DNA of 64,000 bases from Impatiens glandulifera (GCF_907164915.1 NC_061869.1:22917125-22981124); one strand, 5' to 3'. Shown: positions 10,952 through 25,800, counted from the stretch's first letter. The notes: generated by a model from the sequence alone, not told the origin. A program made the numbers and translations.

Positions 10952-11745
10952 ATGACCTAGGTTATAAAAAGGTTTTGAGAAGCCGAGATGTGGTATTCCT
11001 TGAAGATCATACTATTGAGAATTTGAAGATGGTGACAAACTTGATGCGCACATGCATGATCTTCCTAGTCTTGAGCTGTCTTATTATGTTGAGGAGACAA
11101 GACCACATGTAGCTTCAGACTCGGCTAATGATGATGATGTTCCTTAGGGTTAAGCTATAGGCCATGGAAATGATACAAAAGTTGATCTTGGTGATAATAT
11201 TGAGGTTGATTTTGAAGTTAAAAAAGAAGTTGGAAATCAACAGAATCAACAAACAAAGATATTTAGGAGGTCTACTAGAAGAAAAGATCAAGTTCTAAGT
11301 ACCCAACTATAGAGTATATCCTTCTAACTAATTGTGGGGAGCATGTATGATATAAGAAGACTCTCGAGAATGCTCACAATGAAGAATGAATAGTTACCAT
11401 GGATGAAGAGATGAAGTCATTGCTGAAAATGAAACATACGAATTAGTGGATAGACCAAATAATAGAAATGTATTACGAAATAAATGGGTGTACAAGATCA
11501 AGCAAGAGAGTGATGATATCAAGCCAATATACAATGTTAGACTGGTTGTCAAAGGTTTTGGTTAGATGCATGCAATCGATTATGATGAGATTTTCTCACC
11601 GGTAGTGAAGATGACTTCCATCTGGGTGGTGTTATGTTTAGTTGCTTGTATGACTCTTGAAGTTGAACAACTTGATGTTAAGACTGCATTTCTCCATAAT
11701 TATTTGGATGAAGATGTTTATATGGAGCACCTTGAAGGTTACAAT
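10952..11745 (+). pseudogene. Old copia reverse-transcriptase fragment flanking element A
   Basis: The translation shows a YKKVLRSRDVVFLED-type segment (10960-11005), then after many breaks a VDRPNNRNVLRNKWVYKIK-type segment (11448-11505), then AIDYDEIFSPVVKMTSI and LDVKTAFLHNYLDEDVYME (11569-11730). This is the start of a copia reverse transcriptase of a lineage different from A, B, C and E. It has several stops and ends near 11745. Element A apparently inserted into or beside it. Not functional. Confidence 0.8.
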
Positions 11746-14047
<2,302 letters not shown>

Positions 14048-15230
14048 AAGGAGAGACATAAACAACATTTTAGCCATTTCCGATTTGCGGTTACTTACCA
14101 CTGAATATGACGAGGCAGAAGCTTCTTATTCTACTTGTACTTTGTGTTTGTTTATGGGGGAACTACAAGCTGTTGGTTTGAGCATTGAATTGTGTATATT
14201 TGTTTGTTAGTAACCAACAAAAAACAAACTGTATGCTTTGAAGATGGATATGATATGGCTTGCATAATCCTAATAATAACAATACATTGGTTTTGACTGT
14301 TTTTTAAGTATTGTCTGATTTGTTTTTTGGATACATTATTTTTACCTTCATTTCTTTATTGTTGAAGGAATGCTAGTTATTAATATCTTAGATGTTTTTA
14401 AAATATTATGTGTATCAAAAAAAGAAGTTAATTCAGCCAATCGTCTTATGCCTGCCGTTAAAGATGTTGCATAAAAACATCTATGTAACCACGATTATTT
14501 GACCAATTATAAATTAATTTGATTATTTTCTCCCAAAGAACTCGTTTAGGGCTTTTTTTTAAAAAAAATTAATTAAATCTAAATTTTGTAAAGACGAATA
14601 AACGGGTTTATATAAAATAGAAAATGCTGACGGAGAAAATGGCATCTTTTAGAAATTCATACCAATCAAAAGAATTATGGGATGACAGTTTTTGTTTCAA
14701 ATCTTTCAAATCTGTAAAATCAGAATTTTGATCAAATCACACATTTGATGTAGCCCATTTGATATCTTCGTATACGAGAATCAACAAATTCGACTCCGCA
14801 TTTAGTCTTGTCTTATCTTAAATATTACAGCATATAAGATAGTGTTATTTGGATTTTAATAAAAAAAAATGAACATATTAAGAGTTTGCTAGAGAATACT
14901 TTGATTTATGATTTGGTTAAAATAAACTATCTATTCATCTTACATTTTTTATTTAAAAAACTTAAGAAAAATCCCAATAATCCAAAATCAAACCAATTCT
15001 AATAAACATAAAAGGTCAAGTAAAATATTACTACCTTAAACCAAAATTATTCTTCATCATCATTTCACATACTCATACAACATCAATTAAGCATAATAAT
15101 ATGGATAGAAACAGATTCCATCCTTTTAAAACAAAAATAAAATAAAATATTTGTCTGGTCCAATCCAGGTAAACATTTAACACATGTAAGTTTGTTCCAC
15201 AAAAACGAATTGTAACGTTAACCTCAAATT
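14048..15230. other. Spacer after the ROP gene
   Basis: 14048 to about 14350 is probably ROP 3' untranslated region. The rest is AT-rich with poly-A and poly-T runs and no supported gene. No terminal inverted repeats or tandem array are apparent. Confidence 0.5.
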
Positions 15231-15366
15231 GAACCGGTCATTTTCGAGCTTTGTTTTGATCTTCAACTAGCTCTTGCACCTCTAGCACCACCTGAAAGGA
15301 ACCGGTCATTTTCGAGCTTTGTTTTGATCTTCAACTAGCTCTTGCACCTCTAGCACCACCTGAAAG
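15231..15366. repeat. Exact 68-bp tandem duplication
   Basis: Two copies (15231-15298 and 15299-15366) starting GAACCGGTCATTTTCGAGC are identical by eye. On the minus strand each copy reads TTTCAG followed by an open stretch (frames VLEVQELVEDQNKARK or GGARGARAS, each ending in a stop), so it could be a duplicated end of a gene fragment. I do not recognise the gene. Confidence 0.85.
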
Positions 15367-15438
15367 GAATTTTAGTTATAAAACACTTTTCCGCCCCTTC
15401 AATTCTATCATTTATACAGGTCAAATAGACAGGAATCA

Positions 15439-15722
15439 ATGTCATCCTTTACAAGTATTGAGAATCACCTGAATCTAAATCCGGATGAGAAATTGTCAAT
15501 GGATTTATTTATTGTTAGGTATCCATCTAGATGTGTTTGGAAACAAAACTTAGTCATTATCAGATTCAGAAATCTATCGACAGTTTTTCTCATATGGTTC
15601 CGGATTCAGATCCAAAAAGTGTTTACGGTGGTTTGCCCATTATTAGCAGTGCACACCTCACCATGAATCATACATATATGGTAATCATTTACCAAACAAA
15701 GATAAATTTGAAAATTTTCTAA
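15439..15722 (+). other. Unidentified open stretch
   Basis: Overlapping short open frames occur here; one (from 15531) includes HMVPDSDPKSVYGGLPIISS, which reads like conserved protein. I do not recognise the family, and there is no supported start or splice structure. It lies beyond the 3' end of the bZIP gene on the opposite strand, so it may be a fragment or chance. Low confidence. Confidence 0.2.
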
Positions 15723-15949
15723 TACAGATTTGTAGATCAAAATCTAGCCAAAAGAACTTGTGATCTCTGATCTATAATCAAATCTAGATTGGATGGAGAT
15801 ACAACCAAAAAACTCCTAATAAGCTCTTAGATGTACAATTATGCACATACATATGTGTGTAGATAGGACCATGTCTAATTATGCACGATATGGCATTTTA
15901 AACTCTTAAAACATGAACTAATCTAGTGGGTAATTGCCAGAAATGGATA

Positions 15950-16747
15950 CTATAAATCAGAAGTTAATAGCACGAGATTTTCACCTTTTCGCTTGCTTGC
16001 AACCGTGATGTTGGTGGGTGCGGGAGCCATCTCTTTGGAGACAACATTCTGATTCCCTAAACACTGCATATTTCCAAATTCACAATTACCAAATCCTTGT
16101 TCATTTAAATCTGTAACTTCTGTACTTTGTCCTTCTCCTCCATCTGGGTGAAGGCAATAAAGCTGATCATCACATTGCTGCAGATTATTACATGGATTCA
16201 TAACATAAGCAGCAGAAGGATTGTTCTGTCCAGAAGCATTTCCAGACTTCTGATAAGGAAAAGATCCAATCTCTCCCTCAATCCTTCCTCGAATATCCAC
16301 GAGCAGACATTTAAGCCTAGCAACTTCAGCTTCTAACGCTGCCTGACCCTGTAACCTTTTCAGCAACTGCTGATTCAAACCTCTCAGTCTTACGACTTCA
16401 TCCTCCAACGATGCAGCACGAGCCTTCTTCTTCTCACGATACTTCCGTACTGCTTCGCGATTACCCAGAGGCCTTTTCTTAGACTTCTTTTCGTCGGATT
16501 CTCCAGTATCGTCAGATCCATTCTTCTCCTCAACTGCTGCGGGGAGAATTTTAGTGTGAACGTGAAAACAAGTGTGGGAATGCGATAAATCAGGACCAGG
16601 AGGGTTGCAAGTGTGAGTATGGGTACAAGCATGAGTGTCCTTGAGAATGTCATCAAAGAAACTATCCATAGAGCAGCTACTTGGTAGATCCCCAATAGAG
16701 TTTGTAAACATTTCTTGGTTTGAGAAATCAAGTTCACCATCATCCAT
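15950..16747 (-). CDS. BZIP19: Group-F bZIP transcription factor of the zinc-deficiency response (265 aa)
   Basis: The frame is open from 16780, but the ATG at 16745-16747 gives the start MDDGELDF typical of the family; the upstream 11 residues are probably leader. A Cys/His-rich segment at residues 39-64 (HACTHTHTC, then HSHTCFHVH) is the zinc-sensor motif of bZIP19/bZIP23. It is followed by an acidic Lys-rich linker, a basic region (about 87-110, with NREAVRKYR) and a leucine zipper from about 114. Known role: when zinc is low these factors bind ZDRE palindromes and switch on ZIP transporters and nicotianamine synthase; zinc binding to the sensor blocks this. The coding part is one exon. 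bZIP19 and bZIP23 cannot be told apart here, and the symbol is for the class. Confidence 0.92.
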   Translation of the reverse strand: MDDGELDFSNQEMFTNSIGDLPSSCSMDSFFDDILKDTHACTHTHTCNPPGPDLSHSHTCFHVHTKILPAAVEEKNGSDDTGESDEKKSKKRPLGNREAVRKYREKKKARAASLEDEVVRLRGLNQQLLKRLQGQAALEAEVARLKCLLVDIRGRIEGEIGSFPYQKSGNASGQNNPSAAYVMNPCNNLQQCDDQLYCLHPDGGEGQSTEVTDLNEQGFGNCEFGNMQCLGNQNVVSKEMAPAPTNITVASKRKGENLVLLTSDL

Positions 16748-17330
16748 CTTGATATTTATATGTAAATCCGAAATCAACACTCAATTAACAGTGATAAATA
16801 ATCTTACAATCCTGATCCACCCTTTGCCTCAATCTGTATTTTTTTAAAGTAGGATATTCAAAACTCACGAAACCCTATGAGAGAAAAACAAAAGGACAAC
16901 ATGGGTGTAAAATAATCAAACAAACAAACAAACAGATGATGTGGAGCCGAGAAATGTAGCGAATTATCAAACCCTAAACCTAGATTTGTACATGCAAAAT
17001 TGTAATGAAAAAAAAAAGAATCAATCAGATGAAAAGACTCACAATGCCTTCTGTTGTCAGTCTTAAGATGAAGAAAACGACAATTGAATCGGTGAATTTG
17101 AGGTTGTGGGTTCGGATTGACGCGAGAATACGAACAGCGGGAAGATGGATGCAGAGTTTGAAAGAGAGAAAGTCTGAGTAGAGATGAGATGAGAGTTTGA
17201 AAGAGAGAAAACCTAGATAATGGTATAGGCAGTTCAACGGATGAAAGGAAACTAGTGGAGAGGAAAAGCGAATATCAAGGAAGAGAACTCCTCCATAGTT
17301 AAAGAGACGACCTTTTTCTCCGTACGATTG
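16748..17330 (-). promoter_or_regulatory. bZIP leader and promoter region
   Basis: The leader probably contains an intron: a donor-like ATTGTGAGT is read on the minus strand near 17040. 17150-17300 is rich in GAGAGA, which reads as CTCTCT on the minus strand, as expected for a plant 5' leader. No clear TATA box is assigned. Confidence 0.35.
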
Positions 17331-17730
17331 TTTTAATATTCACCATCGCCGTTTCTACTGTCAATTCATTTTTAAACACAATTTGCTCCAACTATTATTT
17401 CTTATGTATAAAGATTTGATACAAATGAGAGGTTTTATTAAAAAAAATAAAATAGAAATATGACATAGTTATAATTTTTTAATTTTTTAAATTTAATTCA
17501 TTATTTGCTTATCTAATTATTAAAAAATCGAACAAAACTAATGGGGTAAACGGTTAGGTTTGGTCGATTTATTGATCGAAATATAGATCTAAATCGCTAA
17601 CGTCGGTTTATTATATTTCAAATTGTTGTTTTGTCGGTTTTCTCGGTTCAGTTTGAATGGTTAGAAGACTGGTTTAATCGATTTGATGCATTGACAATTT
17701 TATTAAAATAAATTAAATATAAATATAAAT

Positions 17731-19162
17731 TGTTAGATTAAGTTAAAAGGGGAAAAGGAGGAAATTATTAAATTAAGATTAAAAGAAAAATCGTTAATTA
17801 AGTTTAATTATGAAAAACGTTTAATTGATTAAAATAAACATAGGATAGTTAAAATGAATACACAAAATTTTAATGATGTTTTGATGAATGAATAAAACTA
17901 AGTTCAGCAATATTTTAAATGCGCAATTAAATTCAAAAACTCGCTAGCAGCAGACTAACTCAATCAGCTGAAAAACGCTGGCATCTGAGTTGCCATCAGC
18001 AGAACTGAAGAAGCGCTGACAGCTGAGTTGCCATCAGCAGAGTTGAAGAAGCGCTGACAGCTGAGTTGCCATCAGCAGAGCTGAAGAAGCGCTGAAAGCT
18101 GAGTTGTCATCAGTAGAGCTGAAAAAACGCTGACAGTAGAGTTGTCATCAATAGAGTTCGCCATCAGCTGAAGATGCGTTAATAGCTGAGTTGCCATCAA
18201 TAGAGTTTGCTATCAACTGAAGATGCACCAACAACTCTGTAGCCAACAACTGAGTTTGCTATCAACAGAGTAGCTCATCAGTTGAGTTGCCAGCATCTAA
18301 GTTTGCTATCAGTTGAATGCGCTATCAACAAATCTTGTTATCAGCTGAGTTTCACATCAGCTGAATGCTCATCAACTAAGTCAAGCAACTGAGCACACAT
18401 ATACTGCGATACGACAAAATGTGCAACCACCTCTCTTCTTTGACATGCAAAACAATAAACGAATATTCCACTATTCTGCACACTACAATCCCGTACGCCA
18501 CATACTAACGAATATTTCATTCGTCTGCGCACTATCCCGTACGCTAGGCATACGACGAACGTACCAGCGCCATGTATCAACAAATTAGATTCGACTGTTG
18601 CCATGCAGAAAATATAAAAATGCATTAAAGGACAACGACGAATTCTCTCGGTCATCTCTCGATTCAATAAGCTCTCGATTCTTAGCGATATATGAACATC
18701 ATACGATATACGTTGAGCAATAATCTATTGTATTATTTGATAAACATTTTATTTGTGTAAGTTGAACAAAGAGTCGTCTGTTCAACAAGATAGTGTGACA
18801 GCTAGAAGTTCAAATAGGCAAGTGATAAGACCTGTAATCTGACTGGATTTGTGTAGAGGCTATACAAATCAAAATCTTCTAGTGGAATCCTTCTGGAAAC
18901 AGAAGAAGGGGTGACGTAAGAGTTTTATTTCCGAACATCCCTAAAATCTTGTGTTGTATTTTCATTGCTTCACTCATTCATATATCTATTGCTTCAATTC
19001 CCGCAATCATTTTTTGCACTTGAAATCGTTCAAGAGCTTGCTAAGATTTGTCCAAGAATAGAAACATATTTTCAGTCTTTAACAAGATTAAAATCGCATT
19101 TAAGTGAAAAATAGAACAACAATATTCAACCCCCCCTTCTACTGTTGTCTTTGATCCTAACA
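17731..19162 (+). repeat. Element E 5' LTR, first (duplicated) copy, 1432 bp
   Basis: It starts TGTTAGATTAAG and ends TTGATCCTAACA. It contains the CAGCTG-rich minisatellite in U3 (17990-18370) and a conserved R/U5 part with GAAGGGGTGACGTAAGAG. It is 39 bp longer than the second copy (1393 bp), which matches one unit of the minisatellite. It is followed by a primer-binding-like AGTGATATCAAAGCA. Confidence 0.85.
17990..18370 (+). repeat. U3 minisatellite, about 38-40 bp units with CAGCTG/TCATCAGC
   Basis: Units of the kind GAAGAAGCGCTGACAGCTGA followed by GTTGCCATCAGCAGAGCT repeat with decay downstream. The same array occurs at about 20250-20640 and 46430-46860 in the other LTR copies. Many units contain the palindrome CAGCTG or near variants. 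Confidence 0.8.
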
Positions 19163-19215
19163 AGTGATATCAAAGCAATATTTTCTATTCTTAAGCTACT
19201 GCAGATATCTGAATC

Positions 19216-19735
19216 ATGTCTTATCTAAATAATATTCCAATGTTCTCAAAGGAAGACTATGATGATTGGAAGATCAGAATGCAAGCACATTTGGCGGCAT
19301 AAGATGATGATATGTGGTTTGTCATCACAGATGGTCCCAAAAAAATTCGAAAGGTCAACACAATCACAAATACAACGGAGGGTGCTCCTGAGATGAAGGA
19401 GAAACCCAGATAAGAGTGGACTGCTGAAGACAAGAGGAAGGTCAACCTCGACAACGTGGCCAAAGACATTCTCTACAAAATTTGGACAAGAACATGTTAA
19501 GCAAGATCAAATCATGTTCCACTACCAAAGAAATCTAGAGGGAAGCTGACTCAACTTTGTGAAGGCAACGACCAAACAAAAGAAAACAAGTTGATGGTTG
19601 CCACACGAAAGTTTGAAAGCATCAAGATGCACCCGGGTGAGACCATGACTGAGTTCGATGAAAGAGTTAGCAGAATAGTCATCGAACTCTCAACCTTGAG
19701 AAAGATATATAGCTATAGAGAAGTTGTTATTAAAG
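19216..19735 (+). pseudogene. Truncated gag start in the duplicated block
   Basis: It begins MSYLNNIPMFSKEDYDDWKI-like and follows gag of element E through the TAEDKRK and KENKLMVATRKFESIK-type segments. In-frame stops occur (for example near 19301 and 19411), and it is cut at 19735 by the duplication join. Not functional. Confidence 0.75.
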
Positions 19736-20012
19736 AAATATGACATAGTCCTTAATTTCTTAATTTTTTTAATTTAATTCATTATTTGCTTATCTAATTA
19801 TTAAAAAATCGAACAAAACTAATGGGGTAAACGGTTAGGTTTGGTCAGTTTATTGATCGAAATGTAAATCTAAATCGCTAACGTCAATTTATTATATTTC
19901 AAATTGTTATTTTGTCGGTTTTATCGGTTCGGTTTGAATGGTTAGAAGACCGGTTTAATCAATTTAATCCATTGACAAATTTATTAAAATAAATTAAATA
20001 TAAAATATATTT

Positions 20013-21405
20013 TGTTAGATTTAGTTAAAAAAGGGAAAAAGGGAAATTGTTAAATTAAGATTAAAAGGGAAATCGTTAATTAAGTTGATTATGAAAAACA
20101 TTTAATTGATTAAAATAAATTTAGGATAATTAAAATGAACACACATAGTTTTGATGATGTTTTGATGAATGAATCAAACTAAGTTCAGTAATGTTTTAAA
20201 TGCGCAGGTAAATTCAAAAACTCGTTGGCAGCAGACTAACTCAATCAGTTGAAGAAGCGTTGGCATCTGAGTTGTCATCAGCGAAGCTGAAGAAGCGCTG
20301 GCAGCTGAGTTGCCATCAGCAGAGCTGAAGAAGCGCTGAAAACTGAGTTGTCATTAGTAGAACTGAAGAAGCGCTGACAATAGAGTTGTCATCAATAGAG
20401 TTCGCCATCAGTTGAAGATGCGTTAATAACTGAGTTTCCATCAATAAAGTTTGCTATCAACTGAAGATGCACCAACAACTGAGTAGCCAACAACTGAGTT
20501 CGCTATCAACAGAGTAGCTCATCAGCTGAGTTGCCAACAGAGCTGAGTTTGTTATCAGTTGAGTGCACTATCAACAAATCTTGCTATCAGCTGAGTTCCA
20601 CATCAGCTGAATGCTCATCAACTAAGTCAAGCAACTGAGAACACATATATTGCAATACGACAAAATGTGCAACCACCTCTCTTCTTTGACATGCAAAACG
20701 ATAAACTAATATTCCACTCTTCTTCACACTACAATCCCGTACGCCACGTACTAATTAATATTCCATTCGTCTGTGCACTATCCCGTACGTCAGGCATACA
20801 ACAATGTACCAGCGCCACATATCAACAAATTAGATTCGACCGTTGCCATGCAGAAAATATAAAAATGCATTAAAGGACAACGACGAATTCTCTCGGTCAT
20901 CTCTCGATTCAATAAGCTCTCGATTCTTAGCGATATATGAACATCATACGATATACGTTGAGCAATAATCTATTGTATTATTTGATAAACATTTTATTTG
21001 TGTAAGTTGAACAGAGAGTCGCCTGTTCAACAAAACAATGTGAGAGCTAGGAGTTCAGATAGGCAAGTGATAAGACCTATAAACTGAGTTTTAATTGTGT
21101 AGAGGCTATACAAATCAAAATCTTCTAGTGGAATCCTTCTGGAAACAGTAGAAGGGTGACGTAGGAGTTTTATTTCCGAACATCCTAAAATCTTGTGCTG
21201 TATTTTCATTGCTTCACTCATTCATATATCTACCGCTTTAATTCCCGCAAGCATTTTCCGCACTTGAAACCGTTCAAGAGCTTGCTACGATTTGTCCAAG
21301 AATAGAAATAGATTGTCAGTCTTTAACAAGATTAAAATCGCATTTAAGTGAAAAATAGAACAACAATATTCAACCCCCCTTCTACTGTTGTCTTCGATCC
21401 TAACA
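20013..21405 (+). repeat. Element E 5' LTR, second copy (1393 bp)
   Basis: It is the LTR continuous with the full E internal region. It starts TGTTAGATTTAG and ends TCTTCGATCCTAACA, with the minisatellite at about 20250-20640. It is followed at 21406 by AGTGATATCAAAGC, which matches the initiator tRNA-Met complement (TGGTATCAGAGC) except for two G-to-A changes. Confidence 0.85.
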
Positions 21406-21458
21406 AGTGATATCAAAGCAATATTTTCTATTCTTAAGCTACTGCAGATATCTGAATC

Positions 21459-22861
21459 ATGTCTTACCTAAATAAAATTCTAATATTCTCAAAGGAAGAC
21501 TATGATGACTGTAAGATCAGAATGCAAGTACATTTGGCGGCACAAGATGATGATATGTGGTATGTCATCATAGATGGTCCCATGAAAATTCTAAAGGTCA
21601 ACACAATCATAAATACAACTGAGGGTGCTCCTGAGATGAAGGAGAAACCCAGATAAGAGTGGACTGCTGAAGACAAGAGGAAGGCCAACCTCGACAACGT
21701 GGCCAAAGACATTCTCTACAAAAATTTGGACAAGAACATATTCAGCAAGATCAAATCATGTTCCACTACCAAAGAAATCTGGGGGGAAGATGACTCAACT
21801 TTATGAAGGCAACGACCAAACAAAAGAAAACAAGTTGATGGTTTCCACACAAAAGTTCGAAAGCATCAAGATGCGCCCGAGTGAGACTATGACTGAGTTC
21901 GACGAAAGATTTAGCAGCATAGTCATCGAACTCTCAACCATGAGAAAGATATATAGCTACAGAGAAGTTGTTATTAAAGCTATGAGAGCTTTGCCCAGAG
22001 AATGGGATATCAAAACGATGTCTATGAGGGAATCTAAGGACCTCAACAAGATCGAGCTGTATGATCTTTTTGCCTATTTGAAGGCCTATAAGTTTGAGAT
22101 AAATTCAAGGAATGAGAAGGGAGCCATCCACCTCCATCATAACATAAGCACTAGTGACTGCTAAAGAGCCACCTACTTCGACAACTACTAAGTCTGCTAA
22201 ATAGATCAGCGACGAGGCGATGTCATTATTTGTCAAGAAATTTGGCAAATTCTTGAGGAAAAATCATTCTAACTCTAATCTCAACAAGAATAATTATAAA
22301 AATGAGTCTAATGCTAATTTAAAATACTTTAATTGTGATAGACCAGGTCACTTCATGGCTGACTGTAGATAACTCAGAAGGGACGACAAGAAGCCATTTG
22401 GAAGGAAGTACAAGGACGATCGCAGATCTTTTAGGAACGCGAAGGAACAAAAGACTCTACTGGCTGAGGAAAACCAGAGAAAATGGGCTGAAAGCGACTC
22501 CGATGAAAGATCCTCAAGTGAAAGTGAGGAAGAAATTGTTAAATACTTCATGGTAGATGACAATGAGGTATTTGACTTCACCTCTGAGGAGTACAAGAAA
22601 CTATCAAATCCGTTTAACGAAATAAATTTGAAAAACACATCTAACAATACAAGTTCCTCAACTCAAATGAATGAGCTATCAGTTGAGAATGATAAGTTCA
22701 AAGAAACATTTCAAAGAATAAACTATGTGATTAGTTCATGGACTAAATCTGGAAACGCTGTCAAGAAATTGAATGAGCAGCAAAGTCCCTCCGGACGCAA
22801 ATTCGGTCTGGATTTGTTGAGGGCAATCCAGTTGAGTCTTGCAACAAGTAGAACCCAGTAA
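21459..22861 (+). pseudogene. Element E gag, broken
   Basis: The start MSYLNKILIFSKEDYDD is the gag N-terminus. The 21790-22164 frame carries QLYEGNDQTKENKLM, MTEFDERFSSIV and ALPREWDIKTM, the UBN2-type copia gag core. Near 22330 a zinc-knuckle remnant reads YFNCDRPGHFMADC, with the first cysteine changed to tyrosine. Frameshifts and stops occur at 21654-21656, about 21805 and about 22165-22370. The tail to 22861 is acidic. Gag normally forms the particle shell; this copy cannot. Confidence 0.8.
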
Positions 22862-25800
22862 AAGGCAGACTTAATTTCATAATTTTTGTCAAGGGAAATT
22901 CAACTGATATTCAAACTAATTAAAATGTGATAATTTGACTTTTAAAGATAAAATTAAACATGTTCATCCAACTGACCAAAAGTCAAGTTTGTTGAAGCCT
23001 ACAAACAGGGTAGTCAACTCGTTAGGTAAGCACAAAATTGACAGAAAAAAATCTTCCAAGTCTAAAACATACACACAAAATGGAAGATTAATAAAAATAA
23101 CTCAAGTATGGATCCCCAATGGACTAATTAACTATGGACCCAAAGAAAGATGGGTATCAAAGCTGTCAATGTTTATATGTGCAGCTAAAACATGACAGCA
23201 TCTTGGAAGAGTCCATATGGTACTTGGACTGCGGCTGCTCCAGGCACATGGCAGGCGACAGCCGGCTGCTGATAGAGATATCAAGATACACAGGACCAAA
23301 AATTACTTTTGGTGATAACTCGAAAGGTAAAATCGTGGGTAAGGGTAAGATTGTTCATGGTAATTTTACTATTAATAATGTGTTATTGGTAGAAATCTTG
23401 TACGTGTTACAATTTAATTAGCATAATTCAAATGTGTGATAATGGGTACACAGTAGAATTTCAAAAGCATGCATGTCTTGTTAGAGATCAGCAGGGGAAC
23501 ACCCTGCTAACAAGAATTAGAGTAGGAAATTCATATAAAGTGGTTTCGAAGAATAAAATCTCTAGATCCCGTATGCATGATTGTCAAAAATTATCAAAAC
23601 TAGTTATGGCAGAAAAGACTTAATCACCTAAACTTTAAAACAATTAATAACATTTGTTCAAAAGATCTTGTAACTGTAATTCTTAGACTAAAATTTAATA
23701 AAGACAAAGTCTGCCCATCTTGTCAAATGGCAAACAGATCAAATCAACATTTAAAAACAGAGGGAATATCCAAATTTGAAAGATGTCTGAAATTACTTCA
23801 CATGAACCTGTTTGGTCCAATTCCAGTAACTAGTTTAGGGGAATGAGATATACACTAGTCATAATTGATGACTACTCCAGGTTTACTTGGATAATATTTT
23901 TAGTGTCTAAGGATCAAACTGGTGTTAACTTAATTAAAACTCTTAGAAGACTACAAAATGAAAAATCCTTAAGCATTATAAAAAATAGAAGTGATATAGG
24001 AACAACATTTACAAACAAAAATCTGTCATCTTTTCTTGAGGAATATGGTATTAGACACGAGTTGTCTAGTGTTAAAACTCCACCGCAAAATGACTTTGCT
24101 GAAAGGAGAAACAGAACACTGAAAGAAGCAACTAGATCAATGCTAGCTGAATCTGGGGTGTTTCAAAAACTTTGGGCAAAAGCCATCAATACAGCATGTT
24201 ATACTCAAAACAGATCGATGATTAATAAAAGATATAATAAAATACCTTATGAAATTTGGTATGACAAAGTTCCTAAAATATCATACTTTAGGATATTCAG
24301 TTATAAATGTTTTATTCACAACAATGACAAAACTAATTTTACTGATTTTGATGCCAAAATAGATATTAGCATCATGCTAGGTTATTCTTCAGTTAGAAAA
24401 TCCTATAGAGTTTTTAATAAAAAAACTCTAACGGTTAAAGAATCGACCCATGTTGTATTTGATGATTATGTTGAAAATAACTCTAATGAAATTAATGAAG
24501 TATCTAACAGATTGGAAGCAACTAATCTCTAATCTGATAGTGAAGATGAAGTTCAGGTTAACAGAAACAGACCATCTGATCAGCTAGTTGAAATGGTTGA
24601 TGTTCAACTAGTCAACCAGACTTAAAGTCAACAGATAGTTGATAATCTGGATGTTGCTAGAACTGCTGATTAGACAGTTGACCCTCTAGGACACCGAACT
24701 TTAGATGGAACAGAAACCATCCACCAGAATTAATCATATTAAGTCTCTCTACACCTCTTAGGACCAGAAATCAATTGATTGATCCATATGCTAACTTGAC
24801 TTTCATTTCTCAACTTGAACCTAAGAAAGTTGATGAAGCATTGATTGATCCAGATTGGATCAATGCAAAGCAAGAAGAACTAAACTAATTTGAAAGAAAC
24901 AAAATTTGACATTTTATTCCTAGACCATATAATTTCCCTATTATTGGAACTAGATGAGTATTTAGAAATAAACTAAATGAAGATGGATTAATTATGAAAA
25001 ACAAAGCTAGACTAGTAGCTCAATGATACAGATATGAGGAAAGAATCAACTTCGAGGACTCATTTGCCCATGTAGCTAGGTTAGAAGCTATTAGAATCTT
25101 CTTAGCATATGCTGCCTTTAAAATTTTTAAAGTATATCAAATGGATGTTAAGAGTGTCTTTCTTAATGGCTTACTTAATGAAGATATTTATGTTGAACAA
25201 CCTCTTGGTTTTCAAAATCATACTTTGCCTCATCATGTTTTCAAATTAGATAAAGCATTATATGGACTTGAGCAAGCACCTAGAGCTTGGTATGACACTT
25301 TGTCAAAATTCTTATTTAAGCATGACTTTGTTATTGGCACTATAGATAAAACGCTCTTTAAATTTGTCAAAGACTAACATATTTTACTTGTGCAAATTTA
25401 TGTAGATGACATCATCTTTGGGTCAACTAACCCCAAATTATGTGAAAAGTTTTCTAAGTTGATGCAGGACAAATTTGAGATTAGAACGATGGGTGAGCTA
25501 ACGTTCTTCCTTGGACTTTAAGTTAGGCAACTTGAAACTAGAATATTCATAAATCAAGCTAAGTGCACCAAGGAATTACTGAAGAAATTCGGTATGGAGA
25601 ACTGCTCAACTGCCTCAACTCCCATGAACTCATCGAGCAAACTAGACAAAGATGAAGGCAGTCAAGATGTTGATATAACAGCCTATCGAGGGATCATTAA
25701 CTCCCTACTCTATCTGACAGCTAGCCGACCATCCATCATGTTTGTTGTCGGTGTGTGTGGAAGATTTCTGGCTAATCCTAAACAATCTCATTATATAGCT

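Larger units (their letters stand above)
17456..21979 (+). repeat. 2.28-kb tandem duplication of the 5' end of element E with its flank
   Basis: The block of host flank (17456-17730), LTR (17731-19162) and gag start (19216-19735) is repeated as flank 19736-20012, LTR 20013-21405 and gag 21459-21979. The first copy breaks off inside gag at TATTAAAG and runs straight into the flank sequence again, sharing AGAAATATGACATAG at the join. The two copies have drifted apart, so the event is not recent. Flank included in the repeat means DNA-level duplication, not a second transposition. Confidence 0.85.

Noticed and set aside
20667..20873. 68-codon open frame in the E LTR
   Set aside because: Lies in noncoding LTR sequence; the matching region in the other LTR copies is not open.
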